Shown: in pieces, positions 49,912 to 58,735 of the stretch | How positions within the stretch are numbered: position 1 is the stretch's first letter | Layout: the number at the start of each line of letters is the position of its first letter | Source of the DNA: Marinovum sp048263515 | GTDB lineage: Bacteria; Pseudomonadota; Alphaproteobacteria; Rhodobacterales; Rhodobacteraceae | DNA: 64,000 nt | Assembly: GCF_048263515.1 (NCBI RefSeq) | Contig: NZ_JBLXEC010000011.1 | Location: forward strand, 68,244-132,243 | Direction of reading: 5' to 3' | Translations under genes and position numbers: made by a program | Notes under the pieces: generated by a model | What the model was told of the DNA's origin: nothing | Databases searched by the model: none | Seen by the model: the letters and a program-made list of their open reading frames with translations, nothing else

Positions 49912-50307
49912 TCAGCTCAGCTTGGGGACGCCCTCGGGGAAGTCCTTGGAGAGCTCTTCGACGTCCTTGAACTTGATCGACTCGCCGCAACCGCAGGCGT
50001 CGGCAACATTGGGGTTGTTGAACTTGAAGCCGCTTTCCAGGAGCGAGGTCTGGTAGTCGATCTCGGTGCCGAAGAGGAACATCTGCGCCATCGGCGCGAT
50101 CATCACCCGTGCGCCGTCCTGTTCGACGACCTCGTCGTGATCACCGATCTCGTCGGCGAAATCCATGGTGTATTCCATGCCGGCGCAGCCGCCTTTCTTG
50201 ACGCCGATGCGCAGGCCGGCGTGGCCTTTCTGCTCCATCAGCCTGACGATCTGGCGGATCGCGGCGGGGGTCATGGTCACGGCCTGTTTGCCGGGGATGC
50301 CGAACAT
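49912..50307 (-). CDS. A-type Fe-S cluster carrier (IscA/SufA/ErpA family)
   Basis: 131 residues. The three cluster cysteines are in KGGCAGMEY and DACGCGESI. It carries [Fe-S] clusters to apo-proteins. At 131 residues it has an extra C-terminal tail (KFKDVEELSKDFPEG) beyond the usual ~107. It is the last gene of sufT - acetyltransferase - iscA on the minus strand with gaps of 7 and 25 bases; which A-type subgroup it belongs to cannot be fixed here. Confidence 0.93.
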   Translation of the reverse strand: MFGIPGKQAVTMTPAAIRQIVRLMEQKGHAGLRIGVKKGGCAGMEYTMDFADEIGDHDEVVEQDGARVMIAPMAQMFLFGTEIDYQTSLLESGFKFNNPNVADACGCGESIKFKDVEELSKDFPEGVPKLS

Positions 50308-50332
50308 TGTGCAGAACTCCTTTGCGCCTTAC

Positions 50333-50899
50333 CTAAGCGTGGTCTTGGCGTGAAACAAGCGGGCGGGCCGGATTTCCGCCGACGGTGGTGCCGGCGGCCA
50401 CGTCGCGGGTGACAACCGCGCCGACGCCGATCACCGCATCATCGCCGACGGTGACGCCGGGCAGCAGGATCGCGCCGCCGCCGATCCAGACGTTGCGCCC
50501 GATGGTGATCGGTCGGCCGAATTCCAGCCCCTGGTCGCGCACCGCCGGGTCGCGCGGATGGTCGGCGGTGAGGATCTGCACCTGCGGACCGATCTGGGTG
50601 CGGTCGCCGATGCGGATCGGGCAGACATCGAGCAGCACGCAGCCATAGTTCAGAAAGACATTGTCGCCGAGAAAGACGTTCCAGCCGTAATCGACGTAGA
50701 GCGGCGCGCGCAGGGCGCAGCTTTCGCCCCGGGCGCCGAGCAGCGCGTCGAGGATGGCGTTGCGGGCCTCGGTCTCGCCGTAGATCGTGGCGTTGTAGTC
50801 GCGCATCAGCGCCTGCGCCCGTTGGCGTGTGGCGACTAGCTCGGGGTCGCCGGCGTCATAGAGCTCGCCTGACTGCATGCGCGCGCGCTGCGACGTCAT
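50333..50899 (-). CDS. Maltose/galactoside O-acetyltransferase-like hexapeptide-repeat protein
   Basis: 188 residues. An N-terminal mac domain (MQSGELYDAGDPELVATR) precedes left-handed beta-helix hexapeptides (IGRNVWIGGGAILLPGVTVG and VIGVGAVVTRDVAAGTTVGG), with the catalytic His in ILTADHPRD. It transfers acetyl from acetyl-CoA to a sugar. Its place between two Fe-S assembly genes seems incidental. Start could be 50899 or 50878; neither has a clear ribosome site. Confidence 0.9.
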   Translation of the reverse strand: MTSQRARMQSGELYDAGDPELVATRQRAQALMRDYNATIYGETEARNAILDALLGARGESCALRAPLYVDYGWNVFLGDNVFLNYGCVLLDVCPIRIGDRTQIGPQVQILTADHPRDPAVRDQGLEFGRPITIGRNVWIGGGAILLPGVTVGDDAVIGVGAVVTRDVAAGTTVGGNPARPLVSRQDHA

Positions 50900-50906
50900 G
50901 GCGCGG

Positions 50907-51269
50907 CTACATGAAGCCCAGTTCGAGCCGGGCCTCGTCGCTCATCATGTCCATGCCCCAGGGCGGGTCCCAGGTGATCTCGACATCGACCTCCTGAACG
51001 CCATCCACGGGCGAGACCGCATCGACCAGCCAGCCCGGCATTTCGCCGGCCACCGGGCAGCCCGGGGCGGTGAGGGTCATGATGATCATGACCTTGTTCT
51101 CGTCGCTGATCTCGATCGTGTAGACCAGGCCGAGGTCGTAGATATTGACCGGGATTTCAGGGTCATAGACCGTGCGGCACGCTTCGACGATCTTGTCGTA
51201 AAGCGGGTGCTCGGTGCTCGAAGGCTTGATCAGCGGCGCGCCTTCCATGGGCGCGGTGGCGTCGTTCAT
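50907..51269 (-). CDS. sufT: SUF system Fe-S assembly protein SufT (MIP18/DUF59)
   Basis: 120 residues. TVYDPEIPVNIYDLGLVYTI and TLTAPGCPVAGEMP are the MIP18 signatures, with the reactive Cys. SufT assists maturation of Fe-S proteins. It heads the short minus-strand run ending in the A-type carrier. The rest of the suf operon is not upstream; that space holds tandem repeats. Confidence 0.92.
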   Translation of the reverse strand: MNDATAPMEGAPLIKPSSTEHPLYDKIVEACRTVYDPEIPVNIYDLGLVYTIEISDENKVMIIMTLTAPGCPVAGEMPGWLVDAVSPVDGVQEVDVEITWDPPWGMDMMSDEARLELGFM

Positions 51270-51391
51270 CTCTGGGCCTCGTTTGATTTCTTACCAAACA
51301 TATAGGGAATAGCACGGCGAGGGTCCAGAGGGGGTGGTCGGGTTGCGGTGGCGGCGGGGTGGTTCTGGGTTGGCTGGGGGCGGGGAGGAGG

Positions 51392-51715
51392 CCCCGGATC
51401 GGGGTCCGGGGCGTGGGGGCTCTTGGGTCGAAGGTTGCTCTCGGGCGGTATGGGAGAGAGGGCCCGGGAGAACTGGTTCATTTGGCGCGCCGCCGTCCCG
51501 GACTTGATCCGGGACCTCCTGGGGCAAGACGAGAGTCCCCGGATCAGGTCCGGGGCGTGGGGGGCTTTGGGGCGAAGGTTGCTCTCGGGCGGTATGGGAG
51601 AGTGTGGCGGGCTGAACGCTGGTTCATTTTGCGCGCCGCCGTCCCGGACTTGATCCGGGACCTCCCAGGGCAGGGCGAGAGGCCCCGGATCACGTCCGGG
51701 GCGTGAGGCGCTTTG
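51392..51715. repeat. Tandem ~145-base repeat with GATCCGG palindromes
   Basis: CCCCGGATC starts at 51392, 51537 and 51683, giving 2.3 units with a 145-146 base period. Each unit holds CCGGATC..GGTCCGG, GAAGGTTGCTCTCGGGCGGT and ATGGGAGAG, then GCGCGCCGCCGTCCCGGACT and TGATCCGGGACCTCC. Nothing in 51270-51757 looks like a gene. Confidence 0.85.
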
Positions 51716-51757
51716 CGACAGGAGGCGGCGCCCCTCGACCCGCGCCACCGCAGCCCC

Positions 51758-52033
51758 TCACTCGTTGATATCGCTGTCGAAGTGCTTCACCTGCCCCCGC
51801 GGCAGGGCGAACATGCGGCGCAGCACCAGCCAGGCGACCAGCGACAACACCGCGAAGATCAGCAGCACGGCGGCGGGCGAGAGCCACGAAAGCGGCCCGA
51901 GCATCGCGAGGCCCACCAGCGCCGCACCGATGGCGAAGCCGAGAAAGACGAAGCCCGGCACCAGCACCTCGGCGATGCCCAGCAACAGCGCCGCCGCCAG
52001 CCAGACCCACCAGACGTTGACCAGCGCCAGCAT
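51758..52033 (-). CDS. NfeD family membrane protein
   Basis: 91 residues: three hydrophobic segments (VWWVWLAAALLLGIAEVLVP, FVFLGFAIGAALVGLAM and AAVLLIFAVLSLVAWLVLR) and a short tail. It lacks the C-terminal OB-fold of longer NfeD proteins or has only a stub. NfeD and SPFH proteins work together at the membrane; here the genes overlap by one base (TGATG), in line with that. Confidence 0.88.
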   Translation of the reverse strand: MLALVNVWWVWLAAALLLGIAEVLVPGFVFLGFAIGAALVGLAMLGPLSWLSPAAVLLIFAVLSLVAWLVLRRMFALPRGQVKHFDSDINE

Positions 52034-52920
52034 CAGCCCCGACCTCTCAGCAGCTTGAAGGCATCGCCGAAGGCCTCGAGCGCCTGGGCCGGCACCACGA
52101 TCGTCTGGTTGCCCTGGCCCTGGCCCAGCACGCCCATCGCCTCGACCTGTTTCAGCGCCACCTGGTATTGCGCCGCCTCGATGCCGTGTTCGGCGATTGC
52201 CTTGGCCACCACCTCGGTGGCGTAGGCCTCGGCGTCGGCCTGGATGCGGCGGGCCTTGGCGGTCTGTTCGGCGGCGTAGAGCTCGGCGTCGGCGTTCAGC
52301 TCGACCGCGCGTTTCGAGCCTTCGGCCTTGGTCACCTGGGCGCGGCGTTCGCGTTCGGCGTTGAGCTGCTGCAGCATGGCGTCGCGCGTCGCCTGGTCGA
52401 GGTTGACGTCGAGGATCTCGGCCCGCGTCACCTCGATCCCCCAGTTGTCGACCGCGTCCATCACGCTCTCCTTGATCGTGTCGATCAGCGCCGAGCGGTT
52501 GGATTGCACATGGTCGAGCTCCATCTTGCCGATCTCGGCGCGAACGATGCCGGCCACCGTGGTCTCGATCGCGGCGTCGATGTCGCGGATGCGGTAGACG
52601 GTCTTTTCCGGCTCGATGATGCGGTAGAACACCGAGGTGTCGACCTGCACCAGCACGTTGTCTGAGGTGATGGCGTCCTGCGAATGGGTCGGCAGCTGCC
52701 GCTCGAGGATCGAGATCTTGTGCGCCACCCGGTCGAGGAAGGGCACGATGAAATTGATGCCCGGCCCCAGAACCGCATGCAGCCGGCCGAAGCGTTCGAC
52801 CACGTATTTCTCGGACTGCGGCACGATTTTGACGCCGCGCAGCACCACGATGATCACGAAAAGCGCGGCGAGCAGGATCACCAGATTGTCCTGCAGTAGG
52901 GTGAGAATCACGTCTTCCAT
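52033..52920 (-). CDS. SPFH/band-7 (stomatin-like) membrane protein
   Basis: 295 residues from MEDVILTLLQDN. One N-terminal membrane helix, then the SPFH domain (VPQSEKYVVERFGRLHAVLG, RERRAQVTKAEGSKR) with a coiled-coil and a C-terminal segment. It resembles QmcA/stomatin. Such proteins form ring scaffolds and modulate membrane proteases. AAGGATGACATT precedes the ATG. Confidence 0.93.
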   Translation of the reverse strand: MEDVILTLLQDNLVILLAALFVIIVVLRGVKIVPQSEKYVVERFGRLHAVLGPGINFIVPFLDRVAHKISILERQLPTHSQDAITSDNVLVQVDTSVFYRIIEPEKTVYRIRDIDAAIETTVAGIVRAEIGKMELDHVQSNRSALIDTIKESVMDAVDNWGIEVTRAEILDVNLDQATRDAMLQQLNAERERRAQVTKAEGSKRAVELNADAELYAAEQTAKARRIQADAEAYATEVVAKAIAEHGIEAAQYQVALKQVEAMGVLGQGQGNQTIVVPAQALEAFGDAFKLLRGRG

Positions 52921-52995
52921 AATGTCATCCTTCGGAAAAATAGCTGTCCGAAGGATGACCCCGCCACAGCGTGAATGCAATGGCGGGGGGCCGGA

Positions 52996-54381
52996 TCAGT
53001 CGGTCTTGCGCCGGCGGATCGGCTGCGGGCGCACATGGGTCTCGATGTGGTCATACAGCAGGCCGGCGATGTTCTTGCCGCTGGCCTTCTCGATGCCTTC
53101 GAGCCCGGGTGAGGAGTTCACCTCGAGTACCTTGGGCCCGGCCTCGGCACGCAGCAGGTCGACACCGGCAAGCTTGAGCCCGAAAACCCGCGCCGCCTTG
53201 ACCGCCGCCTCGCGTTCGGCGCGCGAGATGCGCACCACCTGGGCCGAGCCGCCGCGGTGCAGGTTGGAGCGGAAATCACCCTCGGCGCCGGTGCGTTTCA
53301 TCGCTGCCACCACCTTGCCGCCGACCACCAGGCAGCGGATGTCCTCGCCGGCGGCCTCCTTGACGAAGTCCTGCACCAGGAAGTTGGCCTTGAGGCCGCG
53401 GAAGGCGTCGATCACCGATTGCGCTGCCTTCTTGGTCTCGGCCAGGACGACGCCCTTGCCCTGGGTGCTTTCAAGCAGCTTGACGATCAGCGGCGCGGTG
53501 CCGACCAGCCCGATCAGGCTGTCGGTGTCCTTGGGGCTGGCGGCAAAGGCGGTGTTGGGCATGCCGATCTTGTGACGCGCCATCAGCTGATGCGCACAGA
53601 GCTTGTCGCGGCTCTGGGTGATACCGGCAGAGCCGTTGATGCAATAGGTGCCGATGGTCTCGAACTGGCGCACCACGGCGGTGCCGTAGCTGGTGATCGA
53701 GGCGCCGATGCGCGGGATCACCGCGTCGAACCGGGGCAGGCGCTTGCCGTCGTAATAGACATCCGGCGACAGCGCATTGATCGCCATGTAACAACGGGTT
53801 GTGTCGATAACCTCAACCACGTGGCCGCGCTCTTCACCCTCGGCCACCAGCCGCGCGGTGGAATAGTTCTGCTCACGGCTCAGCACCGCGATGCGCAGCG
53901 CCCGGTTGGGGGCCATCTTGCGCACCTTGGTGGAGTGATAGACGTCGAAGCTGAGCTCCGGTTGCTGGAATTTCTCGGACGGCACCACGGTGACCCGCTC
54001 GGTCAGCGCCTGCCGGCCCAGCAGCATGTGGTTCGACATGCCGCGCCGGTCGGTCAGCGTCACCTCGATCGGCCAGACCTTGTCGGCGACCTTGATGTCG
54101 GTACGGATGACATAGCGGCTCTCGGCCTCGCCGTTCGAGCTGATGACTTCGCGCCGGTCGATGATCTCGGCCGAGCAGGGGATCGACAGGTCGTCGCGGC
54201 CGGGGATCGGATGCACGGCAAAGCGCACCTTGGGCTTGGATGCCGGGCCGAAGCGCTCGATGTCATAGGCATGCAGCGCCGAGGTGCGCGCGCCGGTGTC
54301 GACCTTGGCGCGCAGCGCCGGCAACCCCAGATCGGGCAGAGAAACCCATTCTTCCCAGCCCAGCTTGATCTCGTCGGTCAT
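52996..54381 (-). CDS. rimK: RimB-RimK fusion: retropepsin-like protease domain + ATP-grasp glutamate ligase
   Basis: 461 residues. Residues ~1-140 form a retropepsin-like domain with active-site motif KVDTGARTSALHA (Asp28-Thr-Gly), as in RimB. Residues ~165-450 are RimK: RIAVLSREQNYSTARLVAEG, DAVIPRIGASITSYGTAVVR, IVKLLESTQGKGVVLAE and the ATP-grasp end LEVNSSPGLEGIE. RimK adds glutamates to ribosomal protein S6; RimB trims them. Having both in one chain couples adding and removing activities. The S6 target is inferred from the family. Confidence 0.92.
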   Translation of the reverse strand: MTDEIKLGWEEWVSLPDLGLPALRAKVDTGARTSALHAYDIERFGPASKPKVRFAVHPIPGRDDLSIPCSAEIIDRREVISSNGEAESRYVIRTDIKVADKVWPIEVTLTDRRGMSNHMLLGRQALTERVTVVPSEKFQQPELSFDVYHSTKVRKMAPNRALRIAVLSREQNYSTARLVAEGEERGHVVEVIDTTRCYMAINALSPDVYYDGKRLPRFDAVIPRIGASITSYGTAVVRQFETIGTYCINGSAGITQSRDKLCAHQLMARHKIGMPNTAFAASPKDTDSLIGLVGTAPLIVKLLESTQGKGVVLAETKKAAQSVIDAFRGLKANFLVQDFVKEAAGEDIRCLVVGGKVVAAMKRTGAEGDFRSNLHRGGSAQVVRISRAEREAAVKAARVFGLKLAGVDLLRAEAGPKVLEVNSSPGLEGIEKASGKNIAGLLYDHIETHVRPQPIRRRKTD

Positions 54382-54555
54382 GTCACGTGCCCCCGTCTGC
54401 TTCGGGGGCAGCGGTAGCGATTGCGGAACGATGTAGCAAGGCGAGAACGGAGGCAGCAGCCGGATCAGATGTCATCCGACGCAAGATAACCCAAGGCTCC
54501 GTCACGTCAAACCGGCGCTCTCGACAATTGCCGGCAAACAGGGCAAATCCGGGCC

Positions 54556-55683
54556 ATGACACAGACCTCCTTTACCCTGAAGGCCACCGATGGCCGTGCC
54601 CGCACCGGCGTGATCTCGACCCCGCGGGGCGACATCCGCACGCCGGCCTTCATGCCCGTCGGCACCGCCGCCACCGTCAAGGCGATGCTGCCGGAATCGG
54701 TGCGCGAGACCGGCGCCGACATCCTTCTGGGCAACACCTATCACCTGATGCTGCGCCCCACCGCCGAGCGGATCGACCGGCTGGGCGGGCTGCATGACTT
54801 CATGAACTGGCAGCGGCCCATCCTGACCGACAGCGGCGGCTTCCAGGTGATGAGCCTCGCCGGGCTGCGCAAGCTGACCGAGGAAGGCGTGTCCTTCAAG
54901 AGCCATATCGACGGCTCCAAGCACATGCTGAGCCCGGAACGCTCGATGGAAATCCAGCGGCTCTTGGGCTCTGACATCGTGATGTGTTTCGACGAATGCC
55001 CGGCGCTTCCGGCGGATCGCGACCGGATTGCCAGCAGCATGGAGATGTCGATGCGCTGGGCCGCGCGCTCCAAGGCGGCCTTTGGCGAGCGCCCCGGTCA
55101 CATGCTTTTCGGCATCCAGCAGGGCGGGCTCGAACAGGACCTGCGCCAGCAATCCGCCGAGGCGCTGCAGGAGATCGGCTTCGACGGCTATGCCATCGGC
55201 GGTCTTGCGGTGGGTGAGGGGCAGGAGGCGATGTTCGGCTGTCTTGACTTCGCGCCCGAGCAGCTGCCGCAGGACAAGCCCCGCTACCTGATGGGCGTGG
55301 GCAAGCCCGATGACATCGTAGGCGCCGTGGCGCGCGGGGTCGACATGATGGACTGCGTTCTGCCGTCGCGCTCGGGGCGCACCGGGCAGGTCTTTACCCG
55401 CCACGGCGTGCTCAACATCAAGAACGCCCGCCACCAGGACGATCCCCGGCCGCTGGACGAGACCTGCACATGCCCGGCCTGCCGCAGCTATTCGCGCGCC
55501 TATCTGCACCACGTGTTCCGGGCGCAGGAGATGATCTCCTCGATGCTGCTGACCTGGCACAACCTGCACTACTACCAGGAGCTGATGGCCGGCATGCGCG
55601 ATGCGATCGCCGAAGGCCGCTTCGACGCCTGGCAGTCCGAGTTCCACGCAATGCGCGCCGAGGGCGATATCCCACCGCTTTGA
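54556..55683 (+). CDS. tgt: Queuine/preQ1 tRNA-guanine transglycosylase
   Basis: 375 residues. The nucleophile region MFDECP-like (IVMCFDECPAL), DSGGFQVMSLAGLRK, GVDMMDCVLPSRSGRTGQ and the zinc site CTCPACRSYSRAYLHH are diagnostic. Tgt replaces guanine 34 with preQ1 in GUN-anticodon tRNAs; queA at 1.2 kb does the next step. Start at 54556 (MTQTSFTLKATDGRA) is the family N-terminus. Confidence 0.98.
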   Translation: MTQTSFTLKATDGRARTGVISTPRGDIRTPAFMPVGTAATVKAMLPESVRETGADILLGNTYHLMLRPTAERIDRLGGLHDFMNWQRPILTDSGGFQVMSLAGLRKLTEEGVSFKSHIDGSKHMLSPERSMEIQRLLGSDIVMCFDECPALPADRDRIASSMEMSMRWAARSKAAFGERPGHMLFGIQQGGLEQDLRQQSAEALQEIGFDGYAIGGLAVGEGQEAMFGCLDFAPEQLPQDKPRYLMGVGKPDDIVGAVARGVDMMDCVLPSRSGRTGQVFTRHGVLNIKNARHQDDPRPLDETCTCPACRSYSRAYLHHVFRAQEMISSMLLTWHNLHYYQELMAGMRDAIAEGRFDAWQSEFHAMRAEGDIPPL

Positions 55684-55816
55684 CGCAAAACGTGATAGGC
55701 TGCGGCAAGCTGACAGGCGATTACCGGCCGTTCCGTGCGGTCGCACGTTAACCTTGCGTTTGCATGCGTGGGTTATTCGTCTATGAAGCCAGCCAAGTAA
55801 ACGAGCAAGCAGGCGC

Positions 55817-56872
55817 ATGACCGACAACCTTCAATCGCCCCGGCGATCCCCAGAACCGCGTGCGGACGAGCCGCAGCAGCGTGCGGCACGAGACTGGGTA
55901 AAGCTCCTTTCGGAGTACCGTGATCCCAGCGCAGCACGCAGCTGGTTCGAACTGGCCGTCACCGTCGGCCCGTTCATTCTCTTGTGGGCCGCAGCCTGGT
56001 GGTCGCTGGGCGTCAGCTACTGGCTGACCCTGGCGCTGTCGGTGCTCAACGCGGCATTCCTGCTGCGGCTCTTTGCCATCCAGCACGACTGCGGCCATGG
56101 CGCCTTCTTCCAGAATCGTACGCTCAGCGACTGGCTGGGCCGGGTGCTGGGCGTGTTGACGCTGACGCCTTATGACGTCTGGCGGCGGTCGCATTCGATC
56201 CACCACAGCACCCATGGCAACCTCGGGCGTCGCGGCATGGGCGACATCCACACCCTGACCGTGGCCGAATACAAGGCGCTGTCGCCTTACAACCGGCTGA
56301 TGTACCGGCTGTACCGGCACCCGGTGGTGCTATTCGGTCTGGGGCCGGGATATCTGTTCTTCCTGCAGAACCGCCTACCGCTGGGGCTGATGGCGACGGC
56401 ACGCTACTGGGTCAGCGCCATGGCGACCAATGCGGCGATCTTTGCGGTGCTGGGGGTGATCATCTGGTTCGGCGGGCTCAAGCCCGTTCTGCTGATCTTC
56501 CTGCCCTCGACGCTGCTGGCGGCGACCGCCGGGGTCTGGCTGTTCTATGTCCAGCACCAGTTCGAGACCACCCATTGGGAATCGGAAGAAGACTGGCAGC
56601 TGCATGACGCCGCGCTGCACGGCAGCTCGCATTACGTGATGCCGCGGGTGCTGCAATGGCTGAGCGCCAATATCGGCATTCACCACGTGCACCACCTGCA
56701 CAGCCGCATTCCGTTCTACCGCCTGCCGCGGGTGCTGCGTGATCACGCCGAGCTGGCCACCGGCAATACGATGACCATCCGCGAAAGCCTGCAGAACGCG
56801 CGACTGCACCTTTGGGACGAAGACAGCCGCAGGCTGCTGTCCTTCCGCGAGGCGCGGGCGTTACTGGGCTGA
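55817..56872 (+). CDS. Membrane fatty acid desaturase
   Basis: 351 residues. Three histidine boxes: HDCGHGAFF, HSIHHSTHGN and HHVHHLHSRIP, with four membrane helices between them in the usual order. The N-terminal ~45 residues are charged and cytosolic. Di-iron desaturases of this branch introduce double bonds into phospholipid acyl chains or, less often, other lipids or carotenoids; regiospecificity is unknown. Confidence 0.92.
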   Translation: MTDNLQSPRRSPEPRADEPQQRAARDWVKLLSEYRDPSAARSWFELAVTVGPFILLWAAAWWSLGVSYWLTLALSVLNAAFLLRLFAIQHDCGHGAFFQNRTLSDWLGRVLGVLTLTPYDVWRRSHSIHHSTHGNLGRRGMGDIHTLTVAEYKALSPYNRLMYRLYRHPVVLFGLGPGYLFFLQNRLPLGLMATARYWVSAMATNAAIFAVLGVIIWFGGLKPVLLIFLPSTLLAATAGVWLFYVQHQFETTHWESEEDWQLHDAALHGSSHYVMPRVLQWLSANIGIHHVHHLHSRIPFYRLPRVLRDHAELATGNTMTIRESLQNARLHLWDEDSRRLLSFREARALLG

Positions 56873-56969
56873 GGCCCGGAACATCCGAGTTACCGAACGG
56901 CGGCCCCTGTGGCCGCCGTTTGCTTTTGCATCGGCGGGAACCAGCCGGCCGCAAAGGCGTTGGCAGGAC

Positions 56970-57935
56970 ATGAAAACCCTGCACCTCCTCCCCGCATTCA
57001 TTCTCGCCCCCTTTGCCGCCATGGCTCAACCCACGCCCGAGGCGATCTCGGACGCGCAATACTCCGGCGGGCCGCTGCCTGACGGCCAGTCGGCGATTGC
57101 CGTGGTCGTTCAGGTTCTGCTCGACCGTGCCGGCATCAGCCCCGGCGTCATCGACGGCTACCGTGGCCCGATGTCGGAAAGCGCCCTGCGCGCCTTCGAG
57201 ACCCGCGAGGGCATGAGCGCCGACGGCGTGATGGACCAGGCGGTCTGGGAGGCGCTCGGCGGACCCGGCCATGAGCCTGTGATGCAGAGCTACACCATCA
57301 CCGAAGAGGATGCCGCAGGCCTCTCCGACACGCTGCCAGAGGATTATGCCGAGCTGGCCGAGCTCGATCAGCTGGGCTACACCTCCGTCGCCGAGAAGCT
57401 GGCCGAGCGCTTTCACATGGACGAGGGCTTCCTCCGTGATCTCAACAGCGGTGCCAGTTTCGCGCCCGGCGAGACCATCACCGTCGCCGCCCCCGGTGCC
57501 GATGTCAGCGCCGAGGTGGCCCGCATCGAGGTGCGCAAGGATGTCACCCGGGTGGCGGCCTTCGATGCCTCCGGCCGGATGGTGGCGAATTACCCGGCGA
57601 CGGTCGGCTCGGGCCAGCTGCCGTCGCCCAGCGGCACCCACGAGGTGACCGCCGTGGCGATCGATCCGACCTACACCTACGACCCCGACAAGAACTTCAA
57701 GCAGGGCGACAACGACAAGGTGCTGGTGCTGCCGCCGGGGCCGAACGGACCTGTGGGCTCGGTCTGGATCGACCTCAGCAAGCCGACCTACGGCATCCAC
57801 GGCACCTCCGAGCCCGACAGCCTGTTCCAGAGCCAGAGCCACGGCTGCGTGCGGCTGACCAACTGGGACGCCAACGAGCTGGCGCAGATGGTCGGGCAGG
57901 GCGTGACGGTCGAGTTCGTCGGCGGGGACAGCTGA
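56970..57935 (+). CDS. L,D-transpeptidase (YkuD) with peptidoglycan-binding domain
   Basis: 321 residues. Sec signal MKTLHLLPAFILAPFAAMAQ; a peptidoglycan-binding repeat (about residues 40-90, GISPGVIDGYRGPMSESALR); a LysM-like segment; then the YkuD domain with YGIHGTSEP and the catalytic SHGCVRLTNWDANE. It forms 3-3 crosslinks in peptidoglycan or attaches proteins to it, in the periplasm. The stop overlaps the extensin-like gene by one base. Confidence 0.94.
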   Translation: MKTLHLLPAFILAPFAAMAQPTPEAISDAQYSGGPLPDGQSAIAVVVQVLLDRAGISPGVIDGYRGPMSESALRAFETREGMSADGVMDQAVWEALGGPGHEPVMQSYTITEEDAAGLSDTLPEDYAELAELDQLGYTSVAEKLAERFHMDEGFLRDLNSGASFAPGETITVAAPGADVSAEVARIEVRKDVTRVAAFDASGRMVANYPATVGSGQLPSPSGTHEVTAVAIDPTYTYDPDKNFKQGDNDKVLVLPPGPNGPVGSVWIDLSKPTYGIHGTSEPDSLFQSQSHGCVRLTNWDANELAQMVGQGVTVEFVGGDS

Positions 57936-58732
57936 TGCGCCTGGCGCTGGTTGCGGTGATGGCGGCATGTCCGGTGGTGGCGCAGGAGGCAGACCCTCCC
58001 GGCCCGCCGCCGGAGACGTCGCTGACGCCGAAGCTGCGACCTGAGGGGCTTAGTGAGGGTCAGACGGAAGGCGCCGAGGCAGAGGAGCCAGCGGCCGAGA
58101 CCCCCGATCAACCCGAAAACCAGGTCACCGTGATCGACGCGGCGCCGGTGGTGCCCGACCAGATCGCCTATGACGCCGAGGCGCTGGCGGCCTGCTATGG
58201 CGCGCTCAACGCGCTTGGCGTCAGCTATCAGCCCATCGACCCGATCAGCGCCGATGACCGCGCCTGCGGCATCCGCCAGCCGGTCGAAGTGACACTCCTG
58301 CCGGGCGAGGTGGCGCTGGAGCCCGCCGCGCGGATGCGTTGCGAGACTGCTCTGGCGCTGGCCAACTGGGTGCAGGATTTCGCCATTCCGGCCTCGCGCG
58401 TGCTGCCGGAGCGCGGCACGCTCGCAGCCATCGAACACGGCAGCGCCTATGTCTGCCGGCGGCGCAACAATGACCCTGACGGCAAGGTGTCAGAGCACGC
58501 CTATGGCAACGCCATCGACATCATGGGCTTTCGCTTTGCCGAGGGGCCGCCGATCCCGGTGATGCCGCGCGAGCGCGAAGGCACCATGGCCGAGGCCTTT
58601 CAGGATGCCGCCCGCGCCACCGCCTGTCTGCACTTCAGCACCGTGCTGGGCCCAGGCTCGGACGCCGCCCATGACAACCACCTGCATCTTGACGTGCGGG
58701 CGCGGCGGGGCGGCTTCCGGCTTTGCCAGTAG
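57935..58732 (+). CDS. Extensin-like family secreted protein
   Basis: 265 residues. Short signal (MRLALVAVMAACPVVAQE), a Pro/Glu-rich stretch to about residue 65, then the extensin-like domain: CYGALNALGVSYQPI, VSEHAYGNAIDIMGF and NHLHLDVRARRGGFRLC. The H..D..H pattern resembles zinc D-Ala-D-Ala/M15-type peptidases, and coupling to an L,D-transpeptidase gene (TGATG) supports a cell-wall role; this is inference. Confidence 0.9.
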   Translation: MRLALVAVMAACPVVAQEADPPGPPPETSLTPKLRPEGLSEGQTEGAEAEEPAAETPDQPENQVTVIDAAPVVPDQIAYDAEALAACYGALNALGVSYQPIDPISADDRACGIRQPVEVTLLPGEVALEPAARMRCETALALANWVQDFAIPASRVLPERGTLAAIEHGSAYVCRRRNNDPDGKVSEHAYGNAIDIMGFRFAEGPPIPVMPREREGTMAEAFQDAARATACLHFSTVLGPGSDAAHDNHLHLDVRARRGGFRLCQ

Positions 58733-58735
58733 CGC

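Noticed and set aside
51392..51715. CRISPR array
   Set aside because: Only 2.3 long units with the whole unit conserved; no short repeat with variable spacers and no cas genes.
51348..51748. Overlapping ORFs in the 145-base tandem repeat
   Set aside because: They translate palindromic repeats in both directions and lack start signals.
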